Source: Actinoplanes cyaneus (GTDB lineage: Bacteria; Actinomycetota; Actinomycetes; Mycobacteriales; Micromonosporaceae). Taken from it: a stretch of DNA of 36,136 nucleotides. The notes below the pieces were generated by a model. The model was not told the origin of the DNA. It saw only the letters and a program-made list of their open reading frames with translations, and made no database searches. Shown here piece after piece: positions 1-7,464 of the stretch; the first letter of the stretch is position 1; each line of letters starts with the position of its first letter. The position numbers were made by a program, and so were the translations under genes. The stretch covers positions 1 through 36,136 of the forward strand of contig NZ_BOMH01000003.1 in NCBI RefSeq assembly GCF_016862095.1. The letters are read 5' to 3'.

Positions 1-10
1 GAACGCGAAG

Positions 11-36
11 CCCTCCAGGGCGACCTCCCTGGAGGG
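11..36. terminator. GC-rich hairpin, possible terminator
   Basis: CCCTCCAGGG at 11-20 pairs perfectly with CCCTGGAGGG at 27-36 around a 6-nt loop. No T run follows, as is usual in actinobacteria. It probably ends a gene lying to the left of the window. The role is inferred from the structure only. Confidence 0.45.
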
Positions 37-189
37 GCACGGTCAGAGCACAAGAAACCCGCGCAATGGTCCCGCCCGGGCGAACGCCCGCCCGTGAACC
101 CCCGCAACGCCTCACGTCGTGCGACCGCCCGGCGCGTGAACCCCCGCGAGGTCCGCGCCGGGCCGGGCTCGCCGCGCGCCTCACGCTCG

Positions 190-245
190 CGGCTGGTGCT
201 CATGGTCGTTATGAGGCACGAATAACGACCATGAGCACCAGCCGG
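190..245 (+). repeat. Dispersed palindromic repeat, copy A
   Basis: A perfect 23-bp inverted repeat: the left arm at 190-212 pairs with 222-244 around a 9-nt loop (213-221). The ends are GGCTGG and CCAGCC, and the arm contains CTCATGGTCGTTAT. Read as a 55-bp unit (191-245) it matches a second copy at 24142-24196 (opposite orientation, 50 of 55 identical) and, less closely, one at 339-393 (38 of 55). The differences keep the stem paired. It lies in the gene-free stretch 1-435. Overlapping short ORFs here are shadows. Confidence 0.85.
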
Positions 246-338
246 ACAACCGCGCCCCGTGCCCCGCCCCGGCCCGGTGGCCGCCGGGCCTCGCGCGAGG
301 TCCAGCACGGTCCGGGCCGGCACGCGACTCCGGGTCCG

Positions 339-393
339 GGCTGGGCGTCACGGTGGTCATCCGTGCCGGATGACCACCGTGAGGCCCAGCCGG
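339..393 (+). repeat. Dispersed palindromic repeat, copy B
   Basis: Arms 339-363 and 367-391 are 25 nt each with one G-G mismatch (347 against 383) and a 3-nt loop. Length and both termini (GGCTGG and CCAGCCGG) equal those of copy A, about 150 bp upstream. At five paired positions both arms changed together relative to copy A, so pairing is conserved although sequence is not. It sits just downstream of the RidA-fold gene on the minus strand and could also act as that operon's terminator. Confidence 0.75.
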
Positions 394-435
394 TCACCGC
401 GAGACGCATCGCGCCGGAGGTGATCACCGGGCGGG

Positions 436-816
436 TCAGAGGGCGGCGACGGCTTCCACCTCGAGGAGGAACTCCGGGCGGAGCAGGCCGGCCACCCGGA
501 TCAGGGTGCTGGTCGGCGGCGCGGCGACGTTCACGAACTCGTCCCGCACCGCCCGGACCACCGGCAGCTCGTCGGTGCCGACCACGTAGAACGTCAGCTT
601 CACCACGTGCTCCCAGCTCGCCCCGGCTGTCTCCAGCGCGGCGCCCAGATTGCGGAACACCTGGCGGGTCTGTTCCTCCCAGCCGGACGGCACCACGCCG
701 TCCGGCCCGGCGGCGACCTGCCCGGACGTCCACACCAGACGGGCGCCCGAGTCGATGGTCACGACGTTGCTGTACCCGTTCGGTGAACACTCACCGGGGA
801 AGTCGAAGGGGACCAT
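436..816 (-). CDS. RidA/YjgF/UK114-family protein
   Basis: A 126-residue protein of the RidA (YjgF/YER057c/UK114) fold, at the usual family length. Canonical members hydrolyse reactive 2-aminoacrylate-type imines from PLP enzymes and act as trimers in the cytosol. Family features seen are an N-terminal strand with V-W-T-S-G-Q near residues 28-33, the segment LGAALETAGASWEHVVKLTFYV near 57-78, and the C-terminal LLEVEAVA. The arginine that binds the substrate carboxylate in true RidA (P-x-R-S) is Thr here (P101-T102-S103), so deaminase activity is doubtful and it may belong to another Rid subfamily. The ATG at 816 lies 58 bp inside the end of the upstream PAP2 gene, in another frame. It is probably the last gene of a minus-strand cluster with the two PAP2 genes. 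Confidence 0.88.
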   Translation of the reverse strand: MVPFDFPGECSPNGYSNVVTIDSGARLVWTSGQVAAGPDGVVPSGWEEQTRQVFRNLGAALETAGASWEHVVKLTFYVVGTDELPVVRAVRDEFVNVAAPPTSTLIRVAGLLRPEFLLEVEAVAAL

Positions 817-1487
817 GAGCCCACCCTACGGACCCTCCACGGCTTGCGGGGAGACAGCACCGCACGCGTCATCACGAGCAGGCAGAGCGTGCCGTTGAGG
901 AAGGACGACACCACGTCGCTGGGGTGGTGCATGCCGCGGTAGAGCCGGCCCAGCGCCACGGCCACCGGCACCAGCACGAGCAGCCAGCACAGCGCCTTCA
1001 ACCAGCCCGGCCGGGCCAGGGACGCCAGCAGCACCGCGAGTCCGACGTAGAGCGCGAACGCCGCCGAGGTGTGCCCGGACGGGAAGCTCGACGTGGGCGG
1101 GGACGCGTCGAGGCGCTGCACGTCCGGGCGCTGCCGGTCGATGGCGAGCGTGGTGAAGAAGAAGACCAGCGCCTGCGCGATCACCACGAGGCACAGGAAG
1201 ATCGACTCCCGCCAGCGGTGCAGGGTCAGCCGGAGGACGACGGCCATCACCGCGGTCACGACGATGACCGACGACGTGTTCCCGATGAAACTGAACCACC
1301 AGGACACCTCGGTCTCGTCACCGGTCCGGTGACCGGCGAAGTACCGATTGACGCCGTCCTCGACGCGGAACGGCCAGTCATGCTCGAACACGTGCGTGAC
1401 CAGCAGCCCGATCCCGATCATCAGCACCAGGATCGCGGCAACCGGGAGAACGATGCGCGTGAACGCCTGTTTAACGAATGTGGGCAC
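759..1487 (-). CDS. PAP2-family membrane phosphatase (first of two)
   Basis: A 242-residue polytopic membrane protein with the type 2 phosphatidic acid phosphatase signature. It has RQRP near residue 118, SFPSGH near 134 (catalytic His) and R-x5-H-x3-D (GRLYRGMHHPSD) near 184. Such enzymes dephosphorylate lipid phosphates or undecaprenyl diphosphate at the outer membrane face. The Lys usually seven residues before the RP of motif 1 is Thr here. The start is GTG (M-P-T-F-V-K), preceded by an AGAGAG stretch, and it overlaps the upstream PAP2 gene by 17 bp, implying coupled translation. The last 20 or so residues (RRVGSWSPSTSP onward) look unlike a family C-terminus and come from reading into the RidA gene. 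Lipid substrate unknown. Confidence 0.88.
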   Translation of the reverse strand: MPTFVKQAFTRIVLPVAAILVLMIGIGLLVTHVFEHDWPFRVEDGVNRYFAGHRTGDETEVSWWFSFIGNTSSVIVVTAVMAVVLRLTLHRWRESIFLCLVVIAQALVFFFTTLAIDRQRPDVQRLDASPPTSSFPSGHTSAAFALYVGLAVLLASLARPGWLKALCWLLVLVPVAVALGRLYRGMHHPSDVVSSFLNGTLCLLVMTRAVLSPRKPWRVRRVGSWSPSTSPVSVHRTGTATS

Positions 1488-2205
1488 GGCCGCTCTCTAC
1501 CCGAACGCGGCGTCCTTGGAACACTGCCACGGTGATCGCGGGCACGGCCAGCCCCAGCAGCAGCCCCGCCACGACGTCACTGATCCAGTGAACACCGAGG
1601 ACAACCCGCGCGTACGCCGTGATCAGCGGCACGACCACACCCGCCGCGACGAGGGCGGCGCGCGTGATCCGCCCGCGGGTGCGGGGCAGCAGCACCAGCA
1701 GGAGCACCGCGGTGCCGAGGGCCGCGTTCAGTGCGTGCCCGGACGGGAAGGAGTAGCCGGTCGCCCGCGCCACCGGGTCCAGGAAGTCCGGCCGGTGCAC
1801 CCCGAACAGCAGCTTCAGCACCCCGCCGAGCACTCCCCCGCCGGCCATCGTCGCCACCACCCACCACGCGAGCATGGTCTCCCGCCGCCGGGCGAGCCAG
1901 ATCGCCAGCACCAGCGCCGCGAGCCGGAACGTGTTCGGATGCAGCAGCAGACTCCACCACAGCATCGCGTCGGTCAGCCCCGGATGCGCTGACGCCGACT
2001 CGTGCAGCCGGTCGGCGACGCGCTCGTCCAAGTCGTGCAGCGCGCCGGCCCGGCCCACCACGAGCCCCGCGATCACGCCGAACGGCACGAGCGACGCCAC
2101 CGCGGCCACGGCGGCTCGGGTCGTGCGTACCCCGAGAGAGATCCGGGCCCCGAGAGAGATCCGTGACCCGGGAGAGTTCTGTGCCCCGGGAGAGTTCTGC
2201 CGCAT
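1471..2205 (-). CDS. PAP2-family membrane phosphatase (second of two)
   Basis: A polytopic membrane phosphatase of about 244 residues with all three PAP2 motifs: K-x6-RP (KLLFGVHRP), SFPSGH and R-x5-H-x3-D (ARVVLGVHWISD). It resembles its downstream neighbour in architecture but not closely in sequence, so this is an old duplication or independent recruitment. The start is uncertain. ATG 2205 is used because the alternative GTG at 2235 lies inside a strong hairpin (2224-2252) that looks like the terminator of the azoreductase gene. Neither has a good ribosome site. The first 28 residues after ATG are four six-residue repeats (QNSPGA, QNSPGS, RISLGA, RISLGV) encoded by an 18-bp tandem repeat, so the real start could lie further in. 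Confidence 0.85.
   Translation of the reverse strand: MRQNSPGAQNSPGSRISLGARISLGVRTTRAAVAAVASLVPFGVIAGLVVGRAGALHDLDERVADRLHESASAHPGLTDAMLWWSLLLHPNTFRLAALVLAIWLARRRETMLAWWVVATMAGGGVLGGVLKLLFGVHRPDFLDPVARATGYSFPSGHALNAALGTAVLLLVLLPRTRGRITRAALVAAGVVVPLITAYARVVLGVHWISDVVAGLLLGLAVPAITVAVFQGRRVRVESGRAHIR
2127..2200 (-). repeat. 18-bp tandem repeat, four units, in a PAP2 N-terminus
   Basis: Four imperfect 18-bp units with plus-strand cores CCCGAGAGAGATCCG (twice) and CCCGGGAGAGTTCTG (twice) lie at the 5' end of the PAP2 gene. Read in frame they give QNSPGA, QNSPGS, RISLGA and RISLGV. The edges are approximate. The unit is a multiple of three, so copy-number change would keep the frame if this part is translated. 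Confidence 0.75.
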
Positions 2206-2223
2206 CCGCGGCTCTATACCCGG

Positions 2224-2252
2224 CGTCCCCGCCACGATGCATGGCGGGGACG
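2224..2252 (-). terminator. Hairpin after the azoreductase gene
   Basis: CGTCCCCGCCA (2224-2234) pairs perfectly with TGGCGGGGACG (2242-2252) around a 7-nt loop. This is 15 bp past the azoreductase stop in its direction of transcription. It is probably a terminator or attenuator that lowers readthrough into the PAP2 genes. Confidence 0.6.
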
Positions 2253-2266
2253 ACTCGGGCGCCGGG

Positions 2267-2899
2267 TCAGCGGGCGGCGTGCTGGCGAGCGGCCTCGTCG
2301 GCGGCCTTGTGGGCGGCGGCCTTCATCTCGGCAGCGACGTCGGCGAACTGGTCCAGTGCCGGGTTCTGGCCGACCAGCGTGAACTCGCGCTCGACCACGA
2401 TGAGGTCGGCTCCCCAGATGTCGCCGACGACGCGGCGGAGGTAGTCGGTGTTGTGGTCCCAGCCCTCGCGCGGGGTGCCCGGGCCGTACGACCCGCCGCG
2501 GGTGGTGACGACGATGACCGGCTTGCCGTCGAGGTACTTCTCGCCGTTCTCGCCACCGGCCATGGCCAGGTCGAACCAGGTCTTGACGTGCTGCGAGACG
2601 CCGTAGTTGTAGAACGGCAGGGCGAGGATCGCGCCGTCGGCGTCGCGCAGCTCGGCGGCGAGCTCGGCGGCCAGGGCGACGGCCTGCTTCTGCGCGTCGG
2701 TGCGGTCGGCCTCGGGGACCCAGCCGGCGGTGGCGGCCAGCTGCCAGGCGTTGGACGGCAGCGGCTCGTTGCCGATGTGCCGGCGGACGATCTTGGTGTC
2801 CGGCGCGGTCTCGAGCCAGGCGGCCTCGGCGATGTCGGCGAGCGCGCTGCTCGCGGAGTTCGGGCCGAGGATGCTGGCGTCGATACGAAGAATAGCCAT
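2267..2899 (-). CDS. azoR: FMN-dependent NADH-azoreductase / NAD(P)H oxidoreductase
   Basis: A 210-residue flavodoxin-fold oxidoreductase of the AzoR family, at the usual family length. It reduces quinones and azo compounds with NAD(P)H using bound FMN, in the cytosol. Visible family marks are the FMN phosphate-binding loop near the N-terminus (DASILGPNSASS), the LPFYNYGVSQHVKTWFD block near residues 95-111, and TTRGGSYG near 131 that flanks the isoalloxazine. ATG 2899 gives a family-like beginning (MAILRIDAS). The gene faces a divergent MarR regulator across a 142-bp region with three palindromic sites. By analogy with MarR/azoreductase pairs elsewhere it is probably repressed by that regulator and induced by electrophiles or quinones. 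That regulation is inferred. Confidence 0.9.
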   Translation of the reverse strand: MAILRIDASILGPNSASSALADIAEAAWLETAPDTKIVRRHIGNEPLPSNAWQLAATAGWVPEADRTDAQKQAVALAAELAAELRDADGAILALPFYNYGVSQHVKTWFDLAMAGGENGEKYLDGKPVIVVTTRGGSYGPGTPREGWDHNTDYLRRVVGDIWGADLIVVEREFTLVGQNPALDQFADVAAEMKAAAHKAADEAARQHAAR

Positions 2900-2923
2900 C
2901 GGTACTGCTCCCGTTGCATTCGG

Positions 2924-2994
2924 ACTTGAACCGTCAACTCAAGGTAGGCCCCCATGACTTGAACCGTCAAGTCGCATGAGTTGACGGTTCACGT
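2924..2994. promoter_or_regulatory. Triple MarR-type operator between azoR and marR
   Basis: Three copies of one palindromic site fill the divergent intergenic region. Site 2 (2956-2973) is a perfect inverted repeat, GACTTGA-ACCG-TCAAGTC. Site 1 (2924-2939) is ACTTGA-ACCG-TCAACT. Site 3 (2979-2994), in reverse orientation, is AGTTGA-CGGT-TCACGT. The 4-bp centre is ACCG, or its complement, in all three. Centres are 33 and 22 bp apart. Sites 1 and 2 are placed to block azoR transcription and site 3 lies nearest the regulator gene, suggesting autoregulation. The binding protein is inferred from position. Confidence 0.75.
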
Positions 2995-3041
2995 TGAATG
3001 GGTCACTCGGAAAGTCGCCCCGCCACGCTAAGGTGGTCGCC

Positions 3042-3539
3042 ATGCACACCGAGGAGCCGCACTGGCTGGACGCCGACGAGAGCGCCGCCTGGCTGGCCCT
3101 GCACCGCATGTTCGTCAGGCTCCCGGCGGCACTCGACGCCGACCTGCAGCGCAACGCCGACCTCTCGTTCTTCGAGTACCAGGTGCTCGCCGGTCTCTCC
3201 ATGAAACCGGACCGCAAGATCCGGATGAGCGACCTCGCCGAGTTCAGCGCCAGCTCGCTGTCCCGGCTCTCGCACACCGCCCGCCGCCTGGAGTCCAAGG
3301 GTTGGCTCTACCGCACACCCGACCCGACCGACGGGCGCTACACCCTCGCGGTGCTCACCGACGCCGGGTGGGACAAGGTGGTGGCCACCGCGCCCGGGCA
3401 CGTCGCCGAGGTGCGCCGGCTGCTGATCGACGCGCTCACCAAGACGCAGCACAAGCAGCTCAGGCAGATCAGCGAGCGGGTCAACGAGGCGATCGGCACC
3501 GAGCCCTGCCTGGGCGAGCACAGCAAGGGTCAGTGCTAG
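3042..3539 (+). CDS. MarR-family transcriptional regulator
   Basis: A 165-residue winged-helix regulator. The DNA-binding segment reads IRMSDLAEFSASSLSRLSHTARRLESKGWLYR near residues 61-92, followed by a wing with D-P-T-D-G-R-Y, the classic MarR D-x-R-D-x-R region. Flanking helices form the dimer domain. ATG 3042 is chosen over an upstream in-frame start because the upstream part would run into the operator region and the homology begins near here. It is divergent from azoR. The likely role is a dimeric repressor of azoR and of itself. No conserved sensing Cys is evident; the only Cys residues are near the C-terminus. Confidence 0.9.
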   Translation: MHTEEPHWLDADESAAWLALHRMFVRLPAALDADLQRNADLSFFEYQVLAGLSMKPDRKIRMSDLAEFSASSLSRLSHTARRLESKGWLYRTPDPTDGRYTLAVLTDAGWDKVVATAPGHVAEVRRLLIDALTKTQHKQLRQISERVNEAIGTEPCLGEHSKGQC

Positions 3540-3582
3540 GCGACCCTCCCGCTCGGCGGTTACCGGGGAGTAGGGTTCCGGC

Positions 3583-5190
3583 GTGACCCACGAGGTGTTC
3601 AATCAGGCGCCCCCGCTGATCGGATTCGACGTCGCCGCCGACGCCGCGCTCCTCGCGGCGCTGGAGCGCGAGGGCGCCGGCTGGGCCGCCCCTGACCTGC
3701 ACGAGCTGGGGCGGCGTGCGGGCAGCGCGGAGACCCAGCGCTGGGCCGAGGAGGCGAACCGGAACGAGCCGCGCCTGCTCACCCATGACCGGTACGGTCA
3801 CCGGATCGACGAGGTCGACTTCCACCCGTCCTGGCACTCCCTGATGCGGGTCGCCGTCGAGGCGGGCCTGGCCGGGGCCGCGTGGGCCGATCCGCGGCCG
3901 GGCGCGCACGTGGCCCGGGCCGCCGGCTTCTTCGTCTGGTCGCAGGCCGAGGCGGGTCACGCGTGCCCGATCTCGATGACGTACGCCGTGGTCCCGGCCC
4001 TGCGCAACAACCCCGCGCTGGCCGCGGCCCACGAGCCGCTGCTCACCAGCCGCTCCTACGATCCGGGGCTGCGCACGCCCGCCACGAAGACCGGGCTGCT
4101 CGCCGGCATGGGCATGACCGAGAAGCAGGGCGGGTCGGACGTCCGGGCCAACACGACCAGGGCGGTTCCCGGCCCGGACGGGACCTGGCGCCTCACCGGT
4201 CACAAGTGGTTCACCAGCGCGCCGATGTGCGACCTGTTCCTGGTGCTCGCGCAGGCCCCGGGCGGCCTGTCGTGCTTCCTGGTCCCGCGGGTGCTGCCGG
4301 GCGGCGAGCGCAACACGTTCCGCATCCAGCGTCTCAAGGACAAGCTCGGCAACCGGAGCAACGCGTCCAGCGAGCCGGAGTTCGAGAACACCGTCGCCTG
4401 GCTGGTCGGCGCCGAGGGCCAGGGCGTCCGGACGATCATCGAGATGGTGTCGATGACCCGCCTGGACTGCGTGATCGGCTCGGCGTCCGGGATGCGCGCG
4501 GCGCTCGTGCAGGCGATCCACCACGCGCGGCACCGGTCCGCGTTCGGCGGGCCGCTGATCACCAAGCCGGCGATGAGCGCCGTGCTCGCCGACCTCGCGC
4601 TGGAGTCGGAGGCCGCGACCGTCCTCGCGATGCGGCTGGCCGGCGCGGTCGACCGGGCCGTCCGGGGGGACGCCGCCGAGCAGGCGTTCCGGCGGCTGGC
4701 GATCCCGGTCGGCAAGTTCTGGGTCTGCAAGCGGCAGCCGGTCGTCGTCGGCGAGGCCCTCGAATGCCTCGGCGGCAACGGCTACGTCGAGGACTCCGGG
4801 CTGCCGCGCCTCTACCGGGACGCGCCGCTCAACTCGATCTGGGAGGGCTCCGGCAACGTGCAGGCGCTCGACGTGCTGCGCGCGATCCAGAAGGCGCCGG
4901 AGAGCCTGGAGGCGTTCTTCACCGAGGTCGGCTCCGCGCCGCGGCTCGCCGGCGCGGTGCGGGACCTCAAGATCCAGTTCAAGGACCAGGACCATCTCGA
5001 GGTACGGGCGAGAAGGCTCGTCGAGCGCATGGCGCTCATGCTCCAGGCGTCCCTGCTCGTCCGGCACGCCCCGGCGGCCGTCGCCGACGCGTTCTGCGCG
5101 AGCCGCCTCGACGGGGACTGGGGTCACACGTTCGGCACCCTCCCGCCCGGAACCGACACCGCGGCGATCGTGGAACGCGCCGCCGCCTAA
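3583..5190 (+). CDS. aidB: AidB-like acyl-CoA dehydrogenase
   Basis: A 535-residue flavoprotein of the acyl-CoA dehydrogenase superfamily, AidB branch. The length matches E. coli AidB (about 540). Marks seen are GMGMTEKQGGSDVRANTT near residues 175-190 (middle domain, FAD contact), the W-x-L-T-G-H-K-W-F-T-S block near 205, and the AidB-type signature ECLGGNGYVEDSGLPRLYRD followed by NSIWEGSGN near residues 390-423. AidB binds DNA, is tied to the adaptive response to alkylation damage and has weak isovaleryl-CoA dehydrogenase activity. Start is GTG 3583. It follows the MarR gene by 43 bp on the same strand, so some readthrough is possible. No ada or alk gene is nearby. The physiological substrate is unknown. 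Confidence 0.92.
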   Translation: MTHEVFNQAPPLIGFDVAADAALLAALEREGAGWAAPDLHELGRRAGSAETQRWAEEANRNEPRLLTHDRYGHRIDEVDFHPSWHSLMRVAVEAGLAGAAWADPRPGAHVARAAGFFVWSQAEAGHACPISMTYAVVPALRNNPALAAAHEPLLTSRSYDPGLRTPATKTGLLAGMGMTEKQGGSDVRANTTRAVPGPDGTWRLTGHKWFTSAPMCDLFLVLAQAPGGLSCFLVPRVLPGGERNTFRIQRLKDKLGNRSNASSEPEFENTVAWLVGAEGQGVRTIIEMVSMTRLDCVIGSASGMRAALVQAIHHARHRSAFGGPLITKPAMSAVLADLALESEAATVLAMRLAGAVDRAVRGDAAEQAFRRLAIPVGKFWVCKRQPVVVGEALECLGGNGYVEDSGLPRLYRDAPLNSIWEGSGNVQALDVLRAIQKAPESLEAFFTEVGSAPRLAGAVRDLKIQFKDQDHLEVRARRLVERMALMLQASLLVRHAPAAVADAFCASRLDGDWGHTFGTLPPGTDTAAIVERAAA

Positions 5191-5220
5191 TTTCTGGCCC
5201 GTCCGGACCGATGACAGGAC

Positions 5221-7464
5221 GTGCGGAACAAGCGGCCCCGGCTGTGGGCGGTGTGGCTGGTCCTGGCGGCCGTCGCCGCGCTGTGCTTCCCGTTCCTGCC
5301 CGACGACACGCCGCCGACCAAGGTCTACGTCAACACCATCGGGGTCTCCTCGGTCCTGATGGCGTTCCTCGGCGTCCTGCGGAACCGGCCGGAGCACCGC
5401 GGGCCGTGGCTGCTGTTCGCGTCCGGCATGGCGCTGATGGTCTCCGGCGACATCACGTACGACATCACCGAACTGCGCCTCGGCGAGTACCCGTACCCGT
5501 CATGGGCCGACGCCCTGTATCTCTGCGCGTACCCGTTCCTGCTGGTCCCCGGCATGATCCGGCTCAGCCGCGGCAACCGGGACCGCGATCGGGGCGGCCT
5601 GATCGACGCGGCCGTGGTCTCCACCGGGATCGGCCTGATCTACTGGGTGTTCGTGGTCGGCCCCACCCTGGCCGACAACGGCACCCCTGTGCTGGACCGC
5701 TTCGTCACCATCGGGTACCCGCTCTGCGACGTGCTGCTGACCGCCGCCGTCGCGCGCATGTTCACCCGCCCGGAGAACCGCACCCCGAGCCTGCGGCTGC
5801 TCGGCCTCGGCTCGTGCATCATGCTGACCGGGGACCTGTTCTACACGACGGCGTCCAGCACCGCCGAGTACACGGGTGGCTTCGTGGACTCGGGCTTCCT
5901 GATGGCGTACATCTGCTGGGGTGCCTCGGCCCTTCACCCGAGCATGCGGCAGCGGCCGCAGACCGACCTCGACCCGCACCGGGTCGGTGGTCGCCGCCTC
6001 ACCGTGCTCGCCGCCTGCACGCTGCTCGCGCCCGGCCTGCTCTTCCTGCAGGGCGTGCGGAACCCGGCGGAGATCGCCTGGGCCGGCATCGGCACCGGCG
6101 CCATGGTGCTGTTCCTGCTCGTCGTCGCCCGCACCTGGGGTTTCGTGAAGCAGGTGCAGCGGCAGGCCGGCCGGCTCGAGGACCTGGCCATGCACGACGA
6201 GCTGACCGGGCTCGCCAACCGGCGCGGCTTCGAGCGCCAGCTCACCACCGCGCTGGCGGCCGGCTCGCCGCACGTGCTCCTGCTCGACCTGAACGGCTTC
6301 AAGGCGGTCAACGACCGGTTCGGGCACGCGGTCGGCGACGAGCTGCTGGTGGTGATCGCGCACCGGATCGCCGGCACGCTGCCGCCCGACGCCATGGTCG
6401 CGCGGATGGGCGGCGACGAGTTCGCCGTCCTGCTGCCGGCCGGCTCCCAGGACCGGTGCGACGAGCTGGCCGACCGGTTGCACACGACGATCCGCTTCCC
6501 GGTGCACGCGGGCGGCCAGGACCTCCTGGTCGGCGCCAGCATCGGCATCACCGGCAGCGACGACCGGTGCGTCGACCAGGACGAGATGCTGCGCCGCGCC
6601 GACGTGGCGATGTACGCCGCGAAGGCCGCCGGCGGTCGCCGCCACCGCTGGTACGCCTCGGAGCTGGACTCGCAGGCCGGTGAGGAGGCCCGTCTCGGCG
6701 CCGACCTGCGCACCGCCCTGAGCACCGGCCAGTTCCACCTCGTCTACCAGCCGATCGTGGCGCTGCCGGCCGGTGACGTGGTGGGCGTGGAGAGCCTGGT
6801 CCGCTGGCGGCACCCGGACCGCGGCCCGGTCAGCCCGGCCGACTTCATCCCGGTCGCCGAGCGCAACGGACTGATCATCGAGCTGGGCCAGTGGATCCTG
6901 CGGACGGCGTGCGAGCAGTACCGCACGTGGCAGTCCCGCGGGGTGGCCCCGGCCCACGTCGGCGTGAACGTGTCCGCGCGCCAGCTCGCCGAGCCGGGCT
7001 TCGTCGACTCGGTGGCGGCGGTCCTGGCCGAGACCGGGATGAGCCCGCACGACCTCGTCGTCGAGATCACCGAGACCACGGTCTTCGGCGGCGGCGTCGC
7101 CGTCCGGGCCGTCCAGGAACTGCACGAGCTGGGCATCGCCATCGCCCTGGACGACTTCGGCACCGGCCACTCGTCGCTCGGCGTCCTCCAGGCCGTCCCC
7201 GTGAAGATCCTCAAGGTCGACAAGTCGTTCATCGACAACGTGACCGTTTCCGATCGGCACGCGGTGATCGCGTCCTCGCTGATCCAGCTCACCGGCGGCC
7301 TCGGCCTGATCGCGATCGCCGAGGGCGTGGAGACGGCCGAGCAGGCCGAGGCGCTGCACCGCCTCGGTTACCGCCGGGCCCAGGGCTACCACTTCGGGCG
7401 CCCGGTCGCCGACCCGTTCGCGCCGCGGTCAGACGTGGCCGCGCAGGTCGCGTACCGCGGCTAG
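5221..7464 (+). CDS. Membrane GGDEF-EAL cyclic-di-GMP enzyme
   Basis: A 747-residue protein predicted to make and/or degrade cyclic di-GMP at the membrane. Residues 1-305 hold about eight to nine hydrophobic segments with no recognised sensor signature. A short linker near 306-322 leads to the GGDEF domain (about 322-480), with an intact GGDEF motif at 397-401. The inhibitory I-site (RxxD just upstream) is missing: the equivalent stretch is PPDA. The EAL domain (about 492-735) reads ESL at 524-526 but keeps the metal and catalytic residues: NVS at 583, EITE near 615, DDFGTG at 644-649, K665/D667, EGVET at 701-705 and QGY at 721. Both activities therefore look possible. Start is GTG 5221. The 3' end overlaps the convergent AAA+ gene by 36 bp. 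Confidence 0.92.
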   Translation: MRNKRPRLWAVWLVLAAVAALCFPFLPDDTPPTKVYVNTIGVSSVLMAFLGVLRNRPEHRGPWLLFASGMALMVSGDITYDITELRLGEYPYPSWADALYLCAYPFLLVPGMIRLSRGNRDRDRGGLIDAAVVSTGIGLIYWVFVVGPTLADNGTPVLDRFVTIGYPLCDVLLTAAVARMFTRPENRTPSLRLLGLGSCIMLTGDLFYTTASSTAEYTGGFVDSGFLMAYICWGASALHPSMRQRPQTDLDPHRVGGRRLTVLAACTLLAPGLLFLQGVRNPAEIAWAGIGTGAMVLFLLVVARTWGFVKQVQRQAGRLEDLAMHDELTGLANRRGFERQLTTALAAGSPHVLLLDLNGFKAVNDRFGHAVGDELLVVIAHRIAGTLPPDAMVARMGGDEFAVLLPAGSQDRCDELADRLHTTIRFPVHAGGQDLLVGASIGITGSDDRCVDQDEMLRRADVAMYAAKAAGGRRHRWYASELDSQAGEEARLGADLRTALSTGQFHLVYQPIVALPAGDVVGVESLVRWRHPDRGPVSPADFIPVAERNGLIIELGQWILRTACEQYRTWQSRGVAPAHVGVNVSARQLAEPGFVDSVAAVLAETGMSPHDLVVEITETTVFGGGVAVRAVQELHELGIAIALDDFGTGHSSLGVLQAVPVKILKVDKSFIDNVTVSDRHAVIASSLIQLTGGLGLIAIAEGVETAEQAEALHRLGYRRAQGYHFGRPVADPFAPRSDVAAQVAYRG

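Noticed and set aside
93..147. Direct repeat CGTGAACCCCCGC at 93-105 and 135-147
   Set aside because: Only 13 bp shared and flanks do not align; may be a trace of another array but too weak to call.
66..818. 250-residue plus-strand ORF over the left edge
   Set aside because: Arg/Pro-rich translation running through two hairpins and antisense to the RidA-fold gene; no coding signature.
3481..5397. 638-residue minus-strand open frame opposite the AidB-like gene
   Set aside because: Arg/Gly/Pro/Val-rich translation with no domain; mirror of a well-supported gene in high-GC DNA.
3882..6683. 933-residue plus-strand open frame across AidB and GGDEF-EAL genes
   Set aside because: Alternative frame of two real genes, low-complexity Arg/Gly/Ala composition, no family match.
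5500..7392. 630-residue minus-strand open frame opposite the GGDEF-EAL gene
   Set aside because: Composition typical of an antisense shadow (His/Arg/Asp/Val-rich); the plus strand carries clear catalytic motifs.
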